A DNA stretch of 62,474 nucleotides from Bacillota bacterium. GTDB lineage: Bacteria; Bacillota; Sulfobacillia; Sulfobacillales; JAIMBI01. The notes beneath the pieces were generated by a model, which saw only the letters and a list, made by a program, of their open reading frames with translations, did not search any database and was not told where the DNA came from. The position numbers and the translations under genes were made by a program. Location of the stretch: NCBI GenBank assembly GCA_021797815.1, contig JAJZYZ010000011.1:1-62474 (forward strand), in the 5' to 3' direction. Shown here piece by piece: positions 1 through 8,013 of the stretch. How positions within the stretch are numbered: position 1 is the first letter of the stretch; each line of letters starts with the position of its first letter.

Positions 1-1065
1 GAACCGGGGGTGGTCAATCAGCATCTCTCGCGCGCGGCGCACCCGTTCGGCCTCTACTACGCCCCCGATCCCTCATCGCAGCAGGCCTGCACGCTGGGCG
101 GCAATCTCGCCGAGAATGCCGGGGGGCCGCATTGTCTTAAGTACGGTGTCACCGTAAACCACGTTCTCCAGGCGGATATCGTGCTGCCAGACGGAACACC
201 TGTCCGGGTGGGAGGCCTCACGGCCGCCCCGGGGGCGCCGGACGCGCTCGGCGCCCTCATCGGATCCGAGGGAACCCTCGGTGTCATCGTGCGGGCCTGG
301 GTGACCCTTCTTCCCATTCCGCCGGCCCACATCACGTTCATGGGCATCTTCGATGCGGTGGAGCATGCGAGCCAGGCCGTGGCGGCGGTCATCGCCGCCG
401 GCATCGTCCCGGCCGCACTTGAGATGATGGATCCGCTGGCGGTGACGGCGGTGGAGCGGGGGCGCTACCACGTCGGCTATCCCGAGTCTCTGGGCGCGGT
501 TCTGCTGGCGGAGGTGGATGGGGAGCCGGCGCGGGTGACCGAAGAGGCAGAGCTTGTCGAGGCGGCCTTCCGCCGTCACGCGGCCCGCCTCATCCGCCGG
601 GCCGCAAGCGAGGCGGAACGGGAGCTCTGGTGGGCAAACCGGAAGACGGCTTTCGGGGCCATGGGGCTTTTGGCCCGCCACTACTACGTGCAGGACGGGG
701 TTATTCCTCCAAGCCGCCTGCCAGAGGCGCTGGCGTCCATTGCCGCGGTCTCCCGCGCCTACGCCCTCCAGATTGCGAACGTCTTTCACGCCGGGGACGG
801 AAACCTCCATCCGCTCCTCCTGTACGACAATGAGGCGCCCGATACCGTCCGGCGGGTGGTGGAGGCGGGGCACGAGATCCTGTCGGCCTGTCTTAGCCTT
901 GGCGGCAGCGTGAGCGGCGAGCACGGGATCGGGATAGAAAAACGGGAAGATCTGGCCCGGCAGTACACGCCGGCGGAAATGCGCATGCAGCGGGCTCTCA
1001 AAGAGGCATTCGATCCCCGCGGCCTCGTAAACCCCGGCAAGATCTTTCTGGACGCGTTGCTTTAG
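1..1065 (+). CDS. glcD: FAD-binding glycolate/lactate oxidase subunit, GlcD type (5' end outside window)
   Basis: This is the C-terminal part of a flavoprotein that oxidises 2-hydroxy acids such as glycolate or D-lactate. The reading frame is open from base 1 (E-P-G-V-V-N), so the GTG at base 10 is internal and the true start lies upstream. The first residues carry the PCMH-type FAD-binding signature (YAPDPSSQ, GGNLAENAGG, HCLKYG). The C-terminal cap domain carries NVFHAGDGNLHP and the conserved SGEHGIGIEKR motif. About 350 of the usual 460-490 residues are present. Partner subunits GlcE and GlcF, if any, would be upstream. The downstream gene begins 31 bases after the stop. The family is certain; the substrate is not. 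Confidence 0.9.
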   Translation, partial: EPGVVNQHLSRAAHPFGLYYAPDPSSQQACTLGGNLAENAGGPHCLKYGVTVNHVLQADIVLPDGTPVRVGGLTAAPGAPDALGALIGSEGTLGVIVRAWVTLLPIPPAHITFMGIFDAVEHASQAVAAVIAAGIVPAALEMMDPLAVTAVERGRYHVGYPESLGAVLLAEVDGEPARVTEEAELVEAAFRRHAARLIRRAASEAERELWWANRKTAFGAMGLLARHYYVQDGVIPPSRLPEALASIAAVSRAYALQIANVFHAGDGNLHPLLLYDNEAPDTVRRVVEAGHEILSACLSLGGSVSGEHGIGIEKREDLARQYTPAEMRMQRALKEAFDPRGLVNPGKIFLDALL

Positions 1066-1096
1066 ACGACCGGATACCGAAAAGAAGGAGCCCTCA

Positions 1097-2173
1097 ATGT
1101 CCGCCGATCCCGAGCTTTCCCTTCACGCTTTCCGGCCGCGCTCCATGCTGCGGGTTTCTGAACACCTGGTGGACCATCCCCGCTACCCAGTCATCGACAT
1201 GCACAACCACAGCCAGTGGGGGGGACCCTGGCAGGTGACCGACGTCTCGGGCCTCGTGGGCGAGATGGACGCCGCTCGCGTGGCGGCGATGGTGGATCTG
1301 GACGGAGGCAATGGCGAGCGCCTGGAGACGCACCTTACCCGGTTTAGAAAACCATTTCCGGACCGCTTCGCCGTGTTTGCGAGCTGTGACTGGGAACGCC
1401 ATCTTCCGTACGACGACTTCGGCGAGCGGATGGCGCGCGAGCTTAGAGCATCGGTTGCGGCGGGTGCCGAGGGACTGAAAGTGTGGAAGGAGCTGGGGCT
1501 CACCCTGAAAGACAATCGCGGCCGGCTTCTGGCGCTCGACGACGAGCGGCTTTCCCCTCTCTTTGCCGCCGCCGGGGAGCTTCACGTACCCATTCTCATT
1601 CACGTAGCCGACCCCATGGCGTTCTTCGAACCGCTGGATGCGGCCAACGAGCGATATGAAGAGCTCAGCCGGCATCCCGACTGGCACTTTTACGGACCCG
1701 GCTTTCCGACCTTCGATGAGGTGATGGCGCAGTTCGAACGTGTCTTGGAGCGCCATGCCGACACCCTGTTCATCGGCGCGCATGTCGCGTCTTTGGCCGA
1801 AGATCTGGACCGCGCGCAGGGCCTTCTCCTGCGCCGGCCGAACCTGGTTGTCGACATCTCGGCCCGCACGGCCGAGCTGGGACGACAGCCGCGGGCGACC
1901 CGGGAGTTTCTTGAGCGGGCCGGGGGCCGGGTCGTATTTGGTCTTGACGACTGGCCCGCCCGGGCCCGTGCCTATCGCGTGGTCTACCGGATGCTGGAAA
2001 CGGCCGATGAGTACTTTCCCTACACCACGGATCCGGACGCCCATCCCGGCGCCCAGGGGCGCTGGCGGATCTACGGCGTGGACGCGGATGACGCATCGCT
2101 TCGGGCCCTCTACTATGAGACGGCTCTTCGAATCCTTCCCCGCCTGCGGGCAGCGGTGGAGCGGATGACCTAA
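1097..2173 (+). CDS. Amidohydrolase-family (TIM-barrel) metal-dependent hydrolase
   Basis: This 358-residue protein has the amidohydrolase-2 fold. An N-terminal metal motif IDMHNHS (about residue 34), a lysine-containing strand (GLKVWKELGL), LIHVAD, FIGAHV and FGLDDW follow in the order expected for barrel metal ligands and the catalytic aspartate. The family hydrolyses or decarboxylates amides, lactones or aromatic acids, and the substrate cannot be read from the sequence. The ATG has a good AAGAAGGAG site 7 bases upstream. It sits between a hydroxy-acid oxidase and a GH4 glycosidase on the same strand, suggesting a catabolic operon. Unlike the other amidohydrolase-fold protein in this window (49,138-50,070), its metal ligands look intact. 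Confidence 0.85.
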   Translation: MSADPELSLHAFRPRSMLRVSEHLVDHPRYPVIDMHNHSQWGGPWQVTDVSGLVGEMDAARVAAMVDLDGGNGERLETHLTRFRKPFPDRFAVFASCDWERHLPYDDFGERMARELRASVAAGAEGLKVWKELGLTLKDNRGRLLALDDERLSPLFAAAGELHVPILIHVADPMAFFEPLDAANERYEELSRHPDWHFYGPGFPTFDEVMAQFERVLERHADTLFIGAHVASLAEDLDRAQGLLLRRPNLVVDISARTAELGRQPRATREFLERAGGRVVFGLDDWPARARAYRVVYRMLETADEYFPYTTDPDAHPGAQGRWRIYGVDADDASLRALYYETALRILPRLRAAVERMT

Positions 2174-2255
2174 GCCGTCGGCGGTGGGGAGCCCGTGATG
2201 ATCCGGCCGTGATGGGTGGGGGACCGGCGAGTCGTGTCGAGGAGGGAGCCTTGCA

Positions 2256-3572
2256 ATGGGAGGACGGCGGGGGGACGCGGTCGTAGCCATCGTGGGTGCC
2301 GGGAGCATGCAGTTTACGCAGCAGGTGGTAAGTGACCTGATGCGGGACCCCGTCACCCGCGACGTGCACTTCCGTCTCATGGATCGGGATCCGGAGCGCC
2401 TCGAGCTGGCGCGGCGGCTTGTGGGCCGGATCCAGGAAGAGGCGGGAGCGGGCGGCGGGGTGGAGGCACATCAAAAGCTTTCAACCGCCCTCCGCGGGGT
2501 CGACTTCGCCTTGAACGAGATCCAGGTAGGCGGGCTTGCGGCCACCACCACCGACTTTGACATTCCGAACCGCTACGGCATCCGCCAGACCATTGGCGAC
2601 ACACTGGGCATCGGCGGCATCTCGCGGTCGCTCCGGACCATTCCGGCAGTGCTGGACATTGTGGCCGTCCTGCGGGAGGAGGCGCCGGCGGCCTGGTTCT
2701 TGAACTACACCAATCCGATGGCGACGGTGATGCGGGCGGTGACCTGGGTGCACCCGGACCTGGTGACGGTGGGACTCTGCCATAGCGCGGAGTACACCGC
2801 CCGGGCGCTCGCCGGCTATCTGGACGTGCCGTTTGCGGAACTGGACTGGCTTTCGGCCGGCATCAACCACCAGGCCTGGCTCCTGCGGCTCGAGCACCAG
2901 GGGCGTGACCTCTACCCGCGCCTCCACGAAAAGGCGCGGGATCCGGCTGTCTTCGCGCGCGATCCGGTGCGTTTCGAGCTCCTGCGGCGCTTCGGCCGCT
3001 TCGTCACCGAGTCATCCGAGCACAACGCGGAGTACGTCCCTTATTTTCTCCCCTGGGATGACGAGATCGAGCGGCTTCAGATTCCGGTCGGCGAGTATCT
3101 TCGGCGGAGTCATGCCGCACTGGCCAAGTTCGAAGCCCTCTCGCGCCGCGTCGAGGAACCGGGGTCCCTGATGGTGGAGCCGAGCCCGGAATACGCTCCC
3201 CGCATCATCCGGGCAGCCCTGTCCGGGGAGCCGCTGGTGTTTTACGCGAACGTGCCGAACGCCGGTGTCATCTCCAATCTTCCCGGCGAGGCGCTGGTGG
3301 AGGTGCCGGCGGTCGTGGACCGCCACGCTATCAGGCCCACACTGGTAGGAGCCCTGCCCGAGGGCCCGCGGGCCCTGAACCAGCAGTCCATCGGCGTTCA
3401 ACTCCTGGTCACACGAGCGGTCCTGGAGCACGACCGTGATCTCCTGCACCAGGCCGCCTATCTGGACCCGATGCTGCAGACGCGTCTTCGGCTCGCCGAG
3501 ATTGATGCCCTGGTTGAGGACCTGCTGCTGGCGCAGACGGCCTGGATCCCGGCGCCGCGAGCGATCCGGTGA
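2256..3572 (+). CDS. Glycoside hydrolase family 4 (alpha-galactosidase/alpha-glucosidase type)
   Basis: GH4 enzymes cleave glycosides by a redox mechanism needing NAD+ and a divalent metal. This 438-residue protein has the N-terminal Rossmann motif VAIVGAGSMQF, the NYTNPM motif, the metal-binding cysteine in GLCHSAEYT, the metal-binding histidine in GINHQAW and the C-terminal NVPNAGVISNLP block. Length matches the family (430-450 residues). Substrate within the family (alpha-galactoside, alpha-glucoside, glucuronide) cannot be assigned. There is no phosphotransferase system nearby, so a free rather than a 6-phospho sugar is more likely (inference). The start ATG follows GAGGAGGGAG. The stop codon overlaps the next start, indicating translational coupling. 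Confidence 0.9.
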   Translation: MGGRRGDAVVAIVGAGSMQFTQQVVSDLMRDPVTRDVHFRLMDRDPERLELARRLVGRIQEEAGAGGGVEAHQKLSTALRGVDFALNEIQVGGLAATTTDFDIPNRYGIRQTIGDTLGIGGISRSLRTIPAVLDIVAVLREEAPAAWFLNYTNPMATVMRAVTWVHPDLVTVGLCHSAEYTARALAGYLDVPFAELDWLSAGINHQAWLLRLEHQGRDLYPRLHEKARDPAVFARDPVRFELLRRFGRFVTESSEHNAEYVPYFLPWDDEIERLQIPVGEYLRRSHAALAKFEALSRRVEEPGSLMVEPSPEYAPRIIRAALSGEPLVFYANVPNAGVISNLPGEALVEVPAVVDRHAIRPTLVGALPEGPRALNQQSIGVQLLVTRAVLEHDRDLLHQAAYLDPMLQTRLRLAEIDALVEDLLLAQTAWIPAPRAIR

Positions 3573-4366
3573 CGGCCTTTCCTCCCCAATCGGTCCTGGA
3601 TCGGTTCGGTACGGCCGGAGTTCCGGTCCCCTTGAGCGGCGGTCAGGGTCAGAGCGTGGCTGCAGGGGCGCTCGTCCTGAAGCCCGTTCTGGATGCGGAG
3701 GAATGCGAGTGGCTTGGCACCGTGTTGAGCGCGATGCCGGAGAGTCCTGAGTTTCGGCTCGCGCGCCCCGTCCGAAGCCGCGACGGGCATTTCGTGGAGG
3801 AAGGGTTCCAGGCGTTCGAATGGGTGGCGGGGACCGCGTCCCCGCACGGCCGCTGGGAGGAGGTGCTGAAGACCGCCCGGGCCTTTCACGCCGCCTTAAA
3901 GAATGTCGCCCCCCACCCGCTGCTGGCGCGGCGCCAGCACCGATGGGCGTTTGCCGACCGGGTGAGCTTCGGTGAAGCGGCCATCGCGCCCTCATCCGAG
4001 GCAATCCGTCCGCTGGCCGAGACCCTTGCGCCCTGGGGCGTGCCGACTACGGACCCGCCGACGCTCATTCATGGCGATCTGTCGGGAAACCTGCTCTTCG
4101 CCGATGGCCTCCCGCCGGCGGTGATCGACGTGTCACCGTACTACCGTCCGGAGATTTTCGCACAGGCGATCATCGTGGTGGACGCCTGGCTGTGGCACGG
4201 GGAAGAGGAGGCCCTTGCCTCCTGTCTCCGGGGCCCAAATCCTCGCGGCTACCTGGCCCGGGCCCTCCTGTTCCGACTTGCGGCGCTGAACGAGCACGGA
4301 CGCGAGAACCCCGCCGTGTTGGAGGAACTGCCTCTTTTCGAGAGGGTAGTGGGCTGGGTGACATAG
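3569..4366 (+). CDS. APH-like phosphotransferase family protein
   Basis: This 265-residue protein has the protein-kinase-like phosphotransferase fold. The diagnostic Brenner motif LIHGDLSGN (about residue 167) is followed by a VIDVSPYYRP segment in place of the usual IDFD/IDWE metal motif. That arrangement resembles a family of small APH-like proteins of unknown substrate. The start is a GTG overlapping the TGA of the GH4 gene, so the two are translationally coupled. A role in phosphorylating a sugar or other small hydroxyl compound is possible but unproven. The altered second metal motif leaves activity uncertain. Confidence 0.7.
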   Translation: MTAFPPQSVLDRFGTAGVPVPLSGGQGQSVAAGALVLKPVLDAEECEWLGTVLSAMPESPEFRLARPVRSRDGHFVEEGFQAFEWVAGTASPHGRWEEVLKTARAFHAALKNVAPHPLLARRQHRWAFADRVSFGEAAIAPSSEAIRPLAETLAPWGVPTTDPPTLIHGDLSGNLLFADGLPPAVIDVSPYYRPEIFAQAIIVVDAWLWHGEEEALASCLRGPNPRGYLARALLFRLAALNEHGRENPAVLEELPLFERVVGWVT

Positions 4367-4484
4367 AGGGCCGCGGCACCGCGTTCCGATGGGGATTTGG
4401 TGCCGTGATGTTCTCACCTTCGTGTCTGCCTGCTACGATGTTCGTGAGCATCGTCTGAATAATTCCGAGAGAAGGCAGCGCACA

Positions 4485-4763
4485 GTGGATCTCGAAAAGG
4501 TCACCGCCCACGCGCTTACTCACCTGCTTACGCATCACGACGTCCACGTGAACGATCTCCATGCCTCCATCAAGGATGCGCACAACCTTCGGGACGAGGA
4601 AATGCCGATGGTGCACGCCCACGTGAGCCACCTCATCCTGGGATTCCGGAACCAGGGCATGCTGGTGCCGAACCAGATGGCGTCGCTCATCACGCTGAAC
4701 CCCGAAGGGCGGGAAGAGGCGCTGCAGTTCTTGGAGTCGCACGGCTACCCGCCGCCCGGCTAG
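4485..4763 (+). CDS. Small conserved-looking protein of unknown function
   Basis: I do not recognise this 92-residue protein. I prefer the GTG at 4485 as the start: GAGAGAAGG lies about 8 bases upstream, and the protein then starts MDLEKVTAHALTH. An in-frame ATG 96 bases upstream would add a cysteine-containing tail that looks like non-coding sequence. The protein is rich in histidine and leucine, is predicted soluble and helical, and ends in a proline-rich YPPPG. It follows the GH4/APH-like pair by about 120 bases and may be transcribed separately. Confidence 0.55.
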   Translation: MDLEKVTAHALTHLLTHHDVHVNDLHASIKDAHNLRDEEMPMVHAHVSHLILGFRNQGMLVPNQMASLITLNPEGREEALQFLESHGYPPPG

Positions 4764-5127
4764 ACCACTTCTTTCAAGAGGCGGCCGGAGAAATCGGCCG
4801 GCAGTGCGCACAACGCCCTCCGGGCGACGGTTCACGGGCTTGCCGAGATTCCACCTGAACGCGGCAAGGAGGGCTCTTCGGATGGCATCCGCCTCTCGAT
4901 CGAGGCGGGCGACGACCGGGGAGCGGCTTCGGCCGGGGCGCCAACGTCGGGCAGTCTCGCCTCCCGAATCCGCGTCTCGGTCCGGCCCTTGCCGTTCGGG
5001 CGGGGATGCTGAACGATTTGGGCTCCTCTATGAGCGCTCGGCTGCGAATAGACTCCCGACGCCATCGCCCCGGGGCATGGATCGTGAAGGCGGGCCTCAC
5101 GCCTCGCAACCCCTCCTCCGAAGCCGC
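4764..5127. other. Intergenic region, no supportable gene
   Basis: This 364-base stretch separates a plus-strand and a minus-strand gene that converge. The only structure I see is CGGCCG-gagaaat-CGGCCG at 4782-4800, a six-base-pair hairpin just after the upstream stop. It could be a weak terminator, but no T-run follows. Open frames here are arginine/proline-rich shadows. Confidence 0.5.
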
Positions 5128-5484
5128 CTAGTTCGCTTCCGGGCGATCAATGATGCGGACCCAGGAGCCATTGCCTTGCTGGCGTACCACCTGCACCCGG
5201 TTCCCCCGGCCGTCCTTAGACGGCGTCGACGTCAGGGCCACATCGCCGCATCGGATCGTCGGAAGAGGGGTCTCCACTTCGAGATGGGCGCCGGCAGCCA
5301 CCATGCTCTCCAATACGCCCCGGATGGCATTCCGCCCTACTGTGAGCCGCCCCGGGGGATAGGCCATAACGGCGTCCGGGGCGTAGAGTTCGGCGGCGCC
5401 TTCGGCATCGCCCGCGTTCACCCGTTCCACGAAGAGGCGCGTGATGTCTTCGGGGGTGGAAGCCGTTTCGCGGTCTCCAGACAT
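5128..5484 (-). CDS. SnoaL/NTF2-like domain protein
   Basis: This 118-residue protein has the cone-shaped NTF2/SnoaL-like fold pattern: an N-terminal helix (ITRLFVERVNAGDAEGAAELY), the APDAVMAYPPG turn, VGRNAIRGVL, then strands ending in the typical WRIIDR-like sequence WVRIIDRPEAN. It belongs to the DUF4440/SgcJ-type stand-alone proteins, which can be small hydrolases or isomerases or simple ligand binders. No specific catalytic residues can be named. It is a single gene transcribed divergently from the ECF sigma factor at 5752. The intervening 267 bases contain an AT-rich patch near 5680-5692 that may hold a promoter. Confidence 0.75.
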   Translation of the reverse strand: MSGDRETASTPEDITRLFVERVNAGDAEGAAELYAPDAVMAYPPGRLTVGRNAIRGVLESMVAAGAHLEVETPLPTIRCGDVALTSTPSKDGRGNRVQVVRQQGNGSWVRIIDRPEAN

Positions 5485-5751
5485 GGCTTTCAGACCTCCT
5501 CGGTTTCTCGGCTCTCTGTCCTTTCGTTCCCTTCAGGACCCTTCCCTTCCCGCGCCAATGCGATCCAGGAACACCTTGCCGTCGCGGAGCCGAGATCCTT
5601 GCCGCGCCATCGTGGCCCGGAATCGCGGACCATGAGGTCCCGGCTGATATACAGCGCGGATCGGCGACGGGTTCGCAAATATTTTTGGAACGGGCGTAAC
5701 CGGAGCGGGCGCCGTTTCATCTAGAACAGTGAACAGCCGCCGGGAGGACAC

Positions 5752-6237
5752 ATGGAGCGCGACCACGTGTTCGAGGAGTTTTACGAGGGCGCAGAGGCCC
5801 GGGTGCGCCGCTATGTCTTCGGTATGCTGCAGGACCGCGAGGAGGCGGCCGATGCCGTCCAGGAGACGTGGACCCGTTACCTCTTCTACGTGAACGGTGC
5901 CCAACCCCGTTATGAGCTCCGGCTCCTGCTGGCGGTCGCGCGAAACGTCGTGCGGGATCGCGGGCGCCGCCACCGGGAGATTCCTGTGGCGGTTGTCTTC
6001 ACCGGGGCGACACCAGGTTTCGAGGCGCAGACGGAGGTGGCGGACCTGGTCGGCCGACTTCCATGGCGCGAGCGCGAGGTGGTGGTTCTGCACCACGCGC
6101 TGGACCTGCCGGTCGTCGAGGTGGCACGGGTGGTCGGCACGTCGGTCGGGGCCGTAAAGAGTCTCCTGTTTCGGGCGCGGGCCCGGTTGAAGCGGGAGTA
6201 CCTGGGCGGAGAGGAGGCGACACGTGGAGCGGAGTGA
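5752..6237 (+). CDS. ECF-type RNA polymerase sigma factor
   Basis: This 161-residue protein is an extracytoplasmic-function sigma factor. Region 2 is residues about 7-45 (FYEGAEARVRRYVFGML, then AADAVQETWTRYLF). Region 4 is residues about 100-150 (LPWREREVVVLHHALDLPVVEVARVVGTS, then AVKSLLFRARARLKREY). The linker is short, as usual for the class. Its ATG follows GGGAGGACAC. The downstream gene starts inside its 3' end, so sigma and membrane protein are translationally coupled, the usual arrangement for a sigma factor and its regulator. The upstream AT-rich region probably holds its promoter, but I could not fit a convincing autoregulatory motif. Confidence 0.88.
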   Translation: MERDHVFEEFYEGAEARVRRYVFGMLQDREEAADAVQETWTRYLFYVNGAQPRYELRLLLAVARNVVRDRGRRHREIPVAVVFTGATPGFEAQTEVADLVGRLPWREREVVVLHHALDLPVVEVARVVGTSVGAVKSLLFRARARLKREYLGGEEATRGAE

Positions 6238-6844
6238 GATGAGTTTCGAGCGCGGACTCGGGGATCTGGGCCGCACCCTCGACGAGCGATTTCCCGGCGA
6301 ACCGGCGGCCCTCTTCGACCGTATCCGGGGCGGCGACCTCTCTCTCCAGCGAAAGGCGCGTAGTGGCTCCCATCGCCTCGTGCTGATCGCCACGGTGGCG
6401 ATGGCCGTCCTCCTGGCCGCCGGGACGGCCGTCACCGCATGGGAGGGCGCCGCCATGGCCCCGCCGGCCGGCATATCCCGGACGATCCCGCCGGGTTTCT
6501 GGTCTCAGCCCGAGGCCCGTTCGCTCGAAATGTATGTCCGGAACTTCTCCCGGACTCCGGGCACTCGCCCGTGCCTGGTGCGGGTGCGACCGGGGGGATA
6601 TGGCGTTCGGGCCATGTGCACCACGAGCGTCGTGAGTCAGGCCGAGTACATGAATCTCACTTATCCCCAGTTCGGCGTACGCACGCCCAGCGGACGTCTT
6701 CCCGCCTGGGCGGTCGTGGTGACGGCCTCGTGGCGCCGCCGGTGGGTCTTCCCCCGCGTGCTTCGCCTCATCTATCCGGTGAGCAGTACCGGGAAGGTCA
6801 TGGCCGCATTCTGGACGACCAGTCCGTCGGGTCAGTACCCGTGA
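6224..6844 (+). CDS. Membrane-anchored protein coupled to the ECF sigma factor (candidate anti-sigma)
   Basis: This 206-residue protein has a cytoplasmic N-terminus of about 50 residues, one transmembrane segment (about 51-71, RLVLIATVAMAVLLAAGTAV) and an outside domain of about 135 residues. That topology and the overlap with the sigma gene suggest an anti-sigma factor. It lacks the HxxxCxxC zinc motif of common anti-sigma domains, so this is inference. The GTG at 6224 has AGGAGG six bases upstream and overlaps the sigma gene by 14 bases. The ATG at 6239, just after the sigma stop, is the alternative. The outer domain has two cysteines (PCLVRV, AMCTTS) that might form a disulfide. Confidence 0.6.
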   Translation: MERSEMSFERGLGDLGRTLDERFPGEPAALFDRIRGGDLSLQRKARSGSHRLVLIATVAMAVLLAAGTAVTAWEGAAMAPPAGISRTIPPGFWSQPEARSLEMYVRNFSRTPGTRPCLVRVRPGGYGVRAMCTTSVVSQAEYMNLTYPQFGVRTPSGRLPAWAVVVTASWRRRWVFPRVLRLIYPVSSTGKVMAAFWTTSPSGQYP

Positions 6845-6866
6845 ACGATAGAAAAGGGGAGTGGTG

Positions 6867-7742
6867 ATGAGGCGGGGGATGATGTGGGGAGGCGGGGCGG
6901 TCGCGGCGGCACTGGCCGTCACGCTTCTCGGATGGTGGCTTCCCGCGCGCGCTCCGAGCGGATACTACATCCCCATGACGCGCGGGATTGTTTCGGGACT
7001 GCCCCCCCAGGTGAACCTGATATGGGTCCGGCCCACACCCTGGGCGACCAGCGCTCCCCCGATCACCATGACGCTCACCATGCGCGGCGCCCAGCCGATC
7101 AAGGACTACTACGAACGGCCGGCGCCGGTCGCCCTCTGGGCCCCCCGGGCCGTGATGGTGACGGTGGATTTCTACCAAGTCCAGCCCTTCCCGCGCACCG
7201 GGCAGATTGCGAGCCTCACGGTCACCTGGCCGGGCGGGCGCGCGCGGCGGGTGTTCCATCACCTCTGGGCTGTTCATGCCTCAGACGTGATGTCGGGTCC
7301 AGGACTCGGGAAAGGCGGTCCGGTTTTCGTAGGCTCCACCACGCTCCATCCGGGTGCGTCAGGTGCGGCCACATGGGCCGATGTCTTGATGTTGAAGGTC
7401 ACCGGGGACGTGGTTGGCGTCTCGTCTCCGAATCCCGGGTCGGGGCCTTGGGTTCGGCCGCGCTGTGCTATGGTCCCCAACCTGACGGCAGCGACGACCG
7501 GGTCGTTCGGCCATCTGCGGGAGGTCGCGGGACGCTTGACGGCGAGCGCGTGCGCGTCTCTTCGTGGCGCGGCGCTGGTAGAAGGATCGACGCCGGCCGC
7601 GTTGCCCATCGCATACCTGTACGACGAGATGATTCGCATGCGCACGCCGCGCGGCACCTTCGTCTGGGACAGCGGAGCTGGGTACAGCGGCGAAGGGATC
7701 CCGTTTACGGCTTTCAACTGGTGGCGTTTTATCAGGTCGTAA
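6867..7742 (+). CDS. Secreted or membrane-anchored protein of unknown function
   Basis: I do not recognise this 291-residue protein. It begins with a basic stretch and a hydrophobic segment (GGGAVAAALAVTLLGWWLP) that reads as a signal anchor or uncleaved signal peptide. The rest is predicted extracytoplasmic and beta-rich, with many W, Y, T and P residues and repeated VT(V/L)T strands. The ATG at 6867 has GGGGA upstream; two GTGs at 6861 and 6864 are alternatives. It is third in the ECF sigma operon, 22 bases after the preceding stop. It could be a sensor or cell-envelope target of that sigma system (inference). Confidence 0.55.
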   Translation: MRRGMMWGGGAVAAALAVTLLGWWLPARAPSGYYIPMTRGIVSGLPPQVNLIWVRPTPWATSAPPITMTLTMRGAQPIKDYYERPAPVALWAPRAVMVTVDFYQVQPFPRTGQIASLTVTWPGGRARRVFHHLWAVHASDVMSGPGLGKGGPVFVGSTTLHPGASGAATWADVLMLKVTGDVVGVSSPNPGSGPWVRPRCAMVPNLTAATTGSFGHLREVAGRLTASACASLRGAALVEGSTPAALPIAYLYDEMIRMRTPRGTFVWDSGAGYSGEGIPFTAFNWWRFIRS

Positions 7743-8013
7743 AAGGCAGCGGGGCCCCATGGCAGACTTGTCGTCACTCCGATCGCATACGGACCTGGAA
7801 GGCGTCGGAGAGACGAAGAGGCTGACCCAGCTCCCTCGGTAAGCCATACGCCCTTGAAAGGATCGGGCTAAGCGGGCACGGGTTCGGCTGTGGAGACCCT
7901 CCGCGACGAAGCGGCGGGATTCGGGTTCCCGCGAACGAGCGTCCGTCCCCTCTCATCCCCCCGGTATGGTTCGAACGAGAACGGCCATCGGAGCCTGTCC
8001 CAGGGCCGTCGAC

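Noticed and set aside
4804-5724. Plus-strand open frame of 306 codons
   Set aside because: It is antisense to the NTF2-like gene, is very rich in arginine and proline, lacks a ribosome site and shows no domain.
5640-5751. Autoregulatory ECF promoter (GGAAC ... CGTT) before the sigma gene
   Set aside because: GGAAC at about 5688 and CGTT at about 5714 are separated by 21 bases, longer than the 16-18 usual for ECF promoters, so the match is not convincing.
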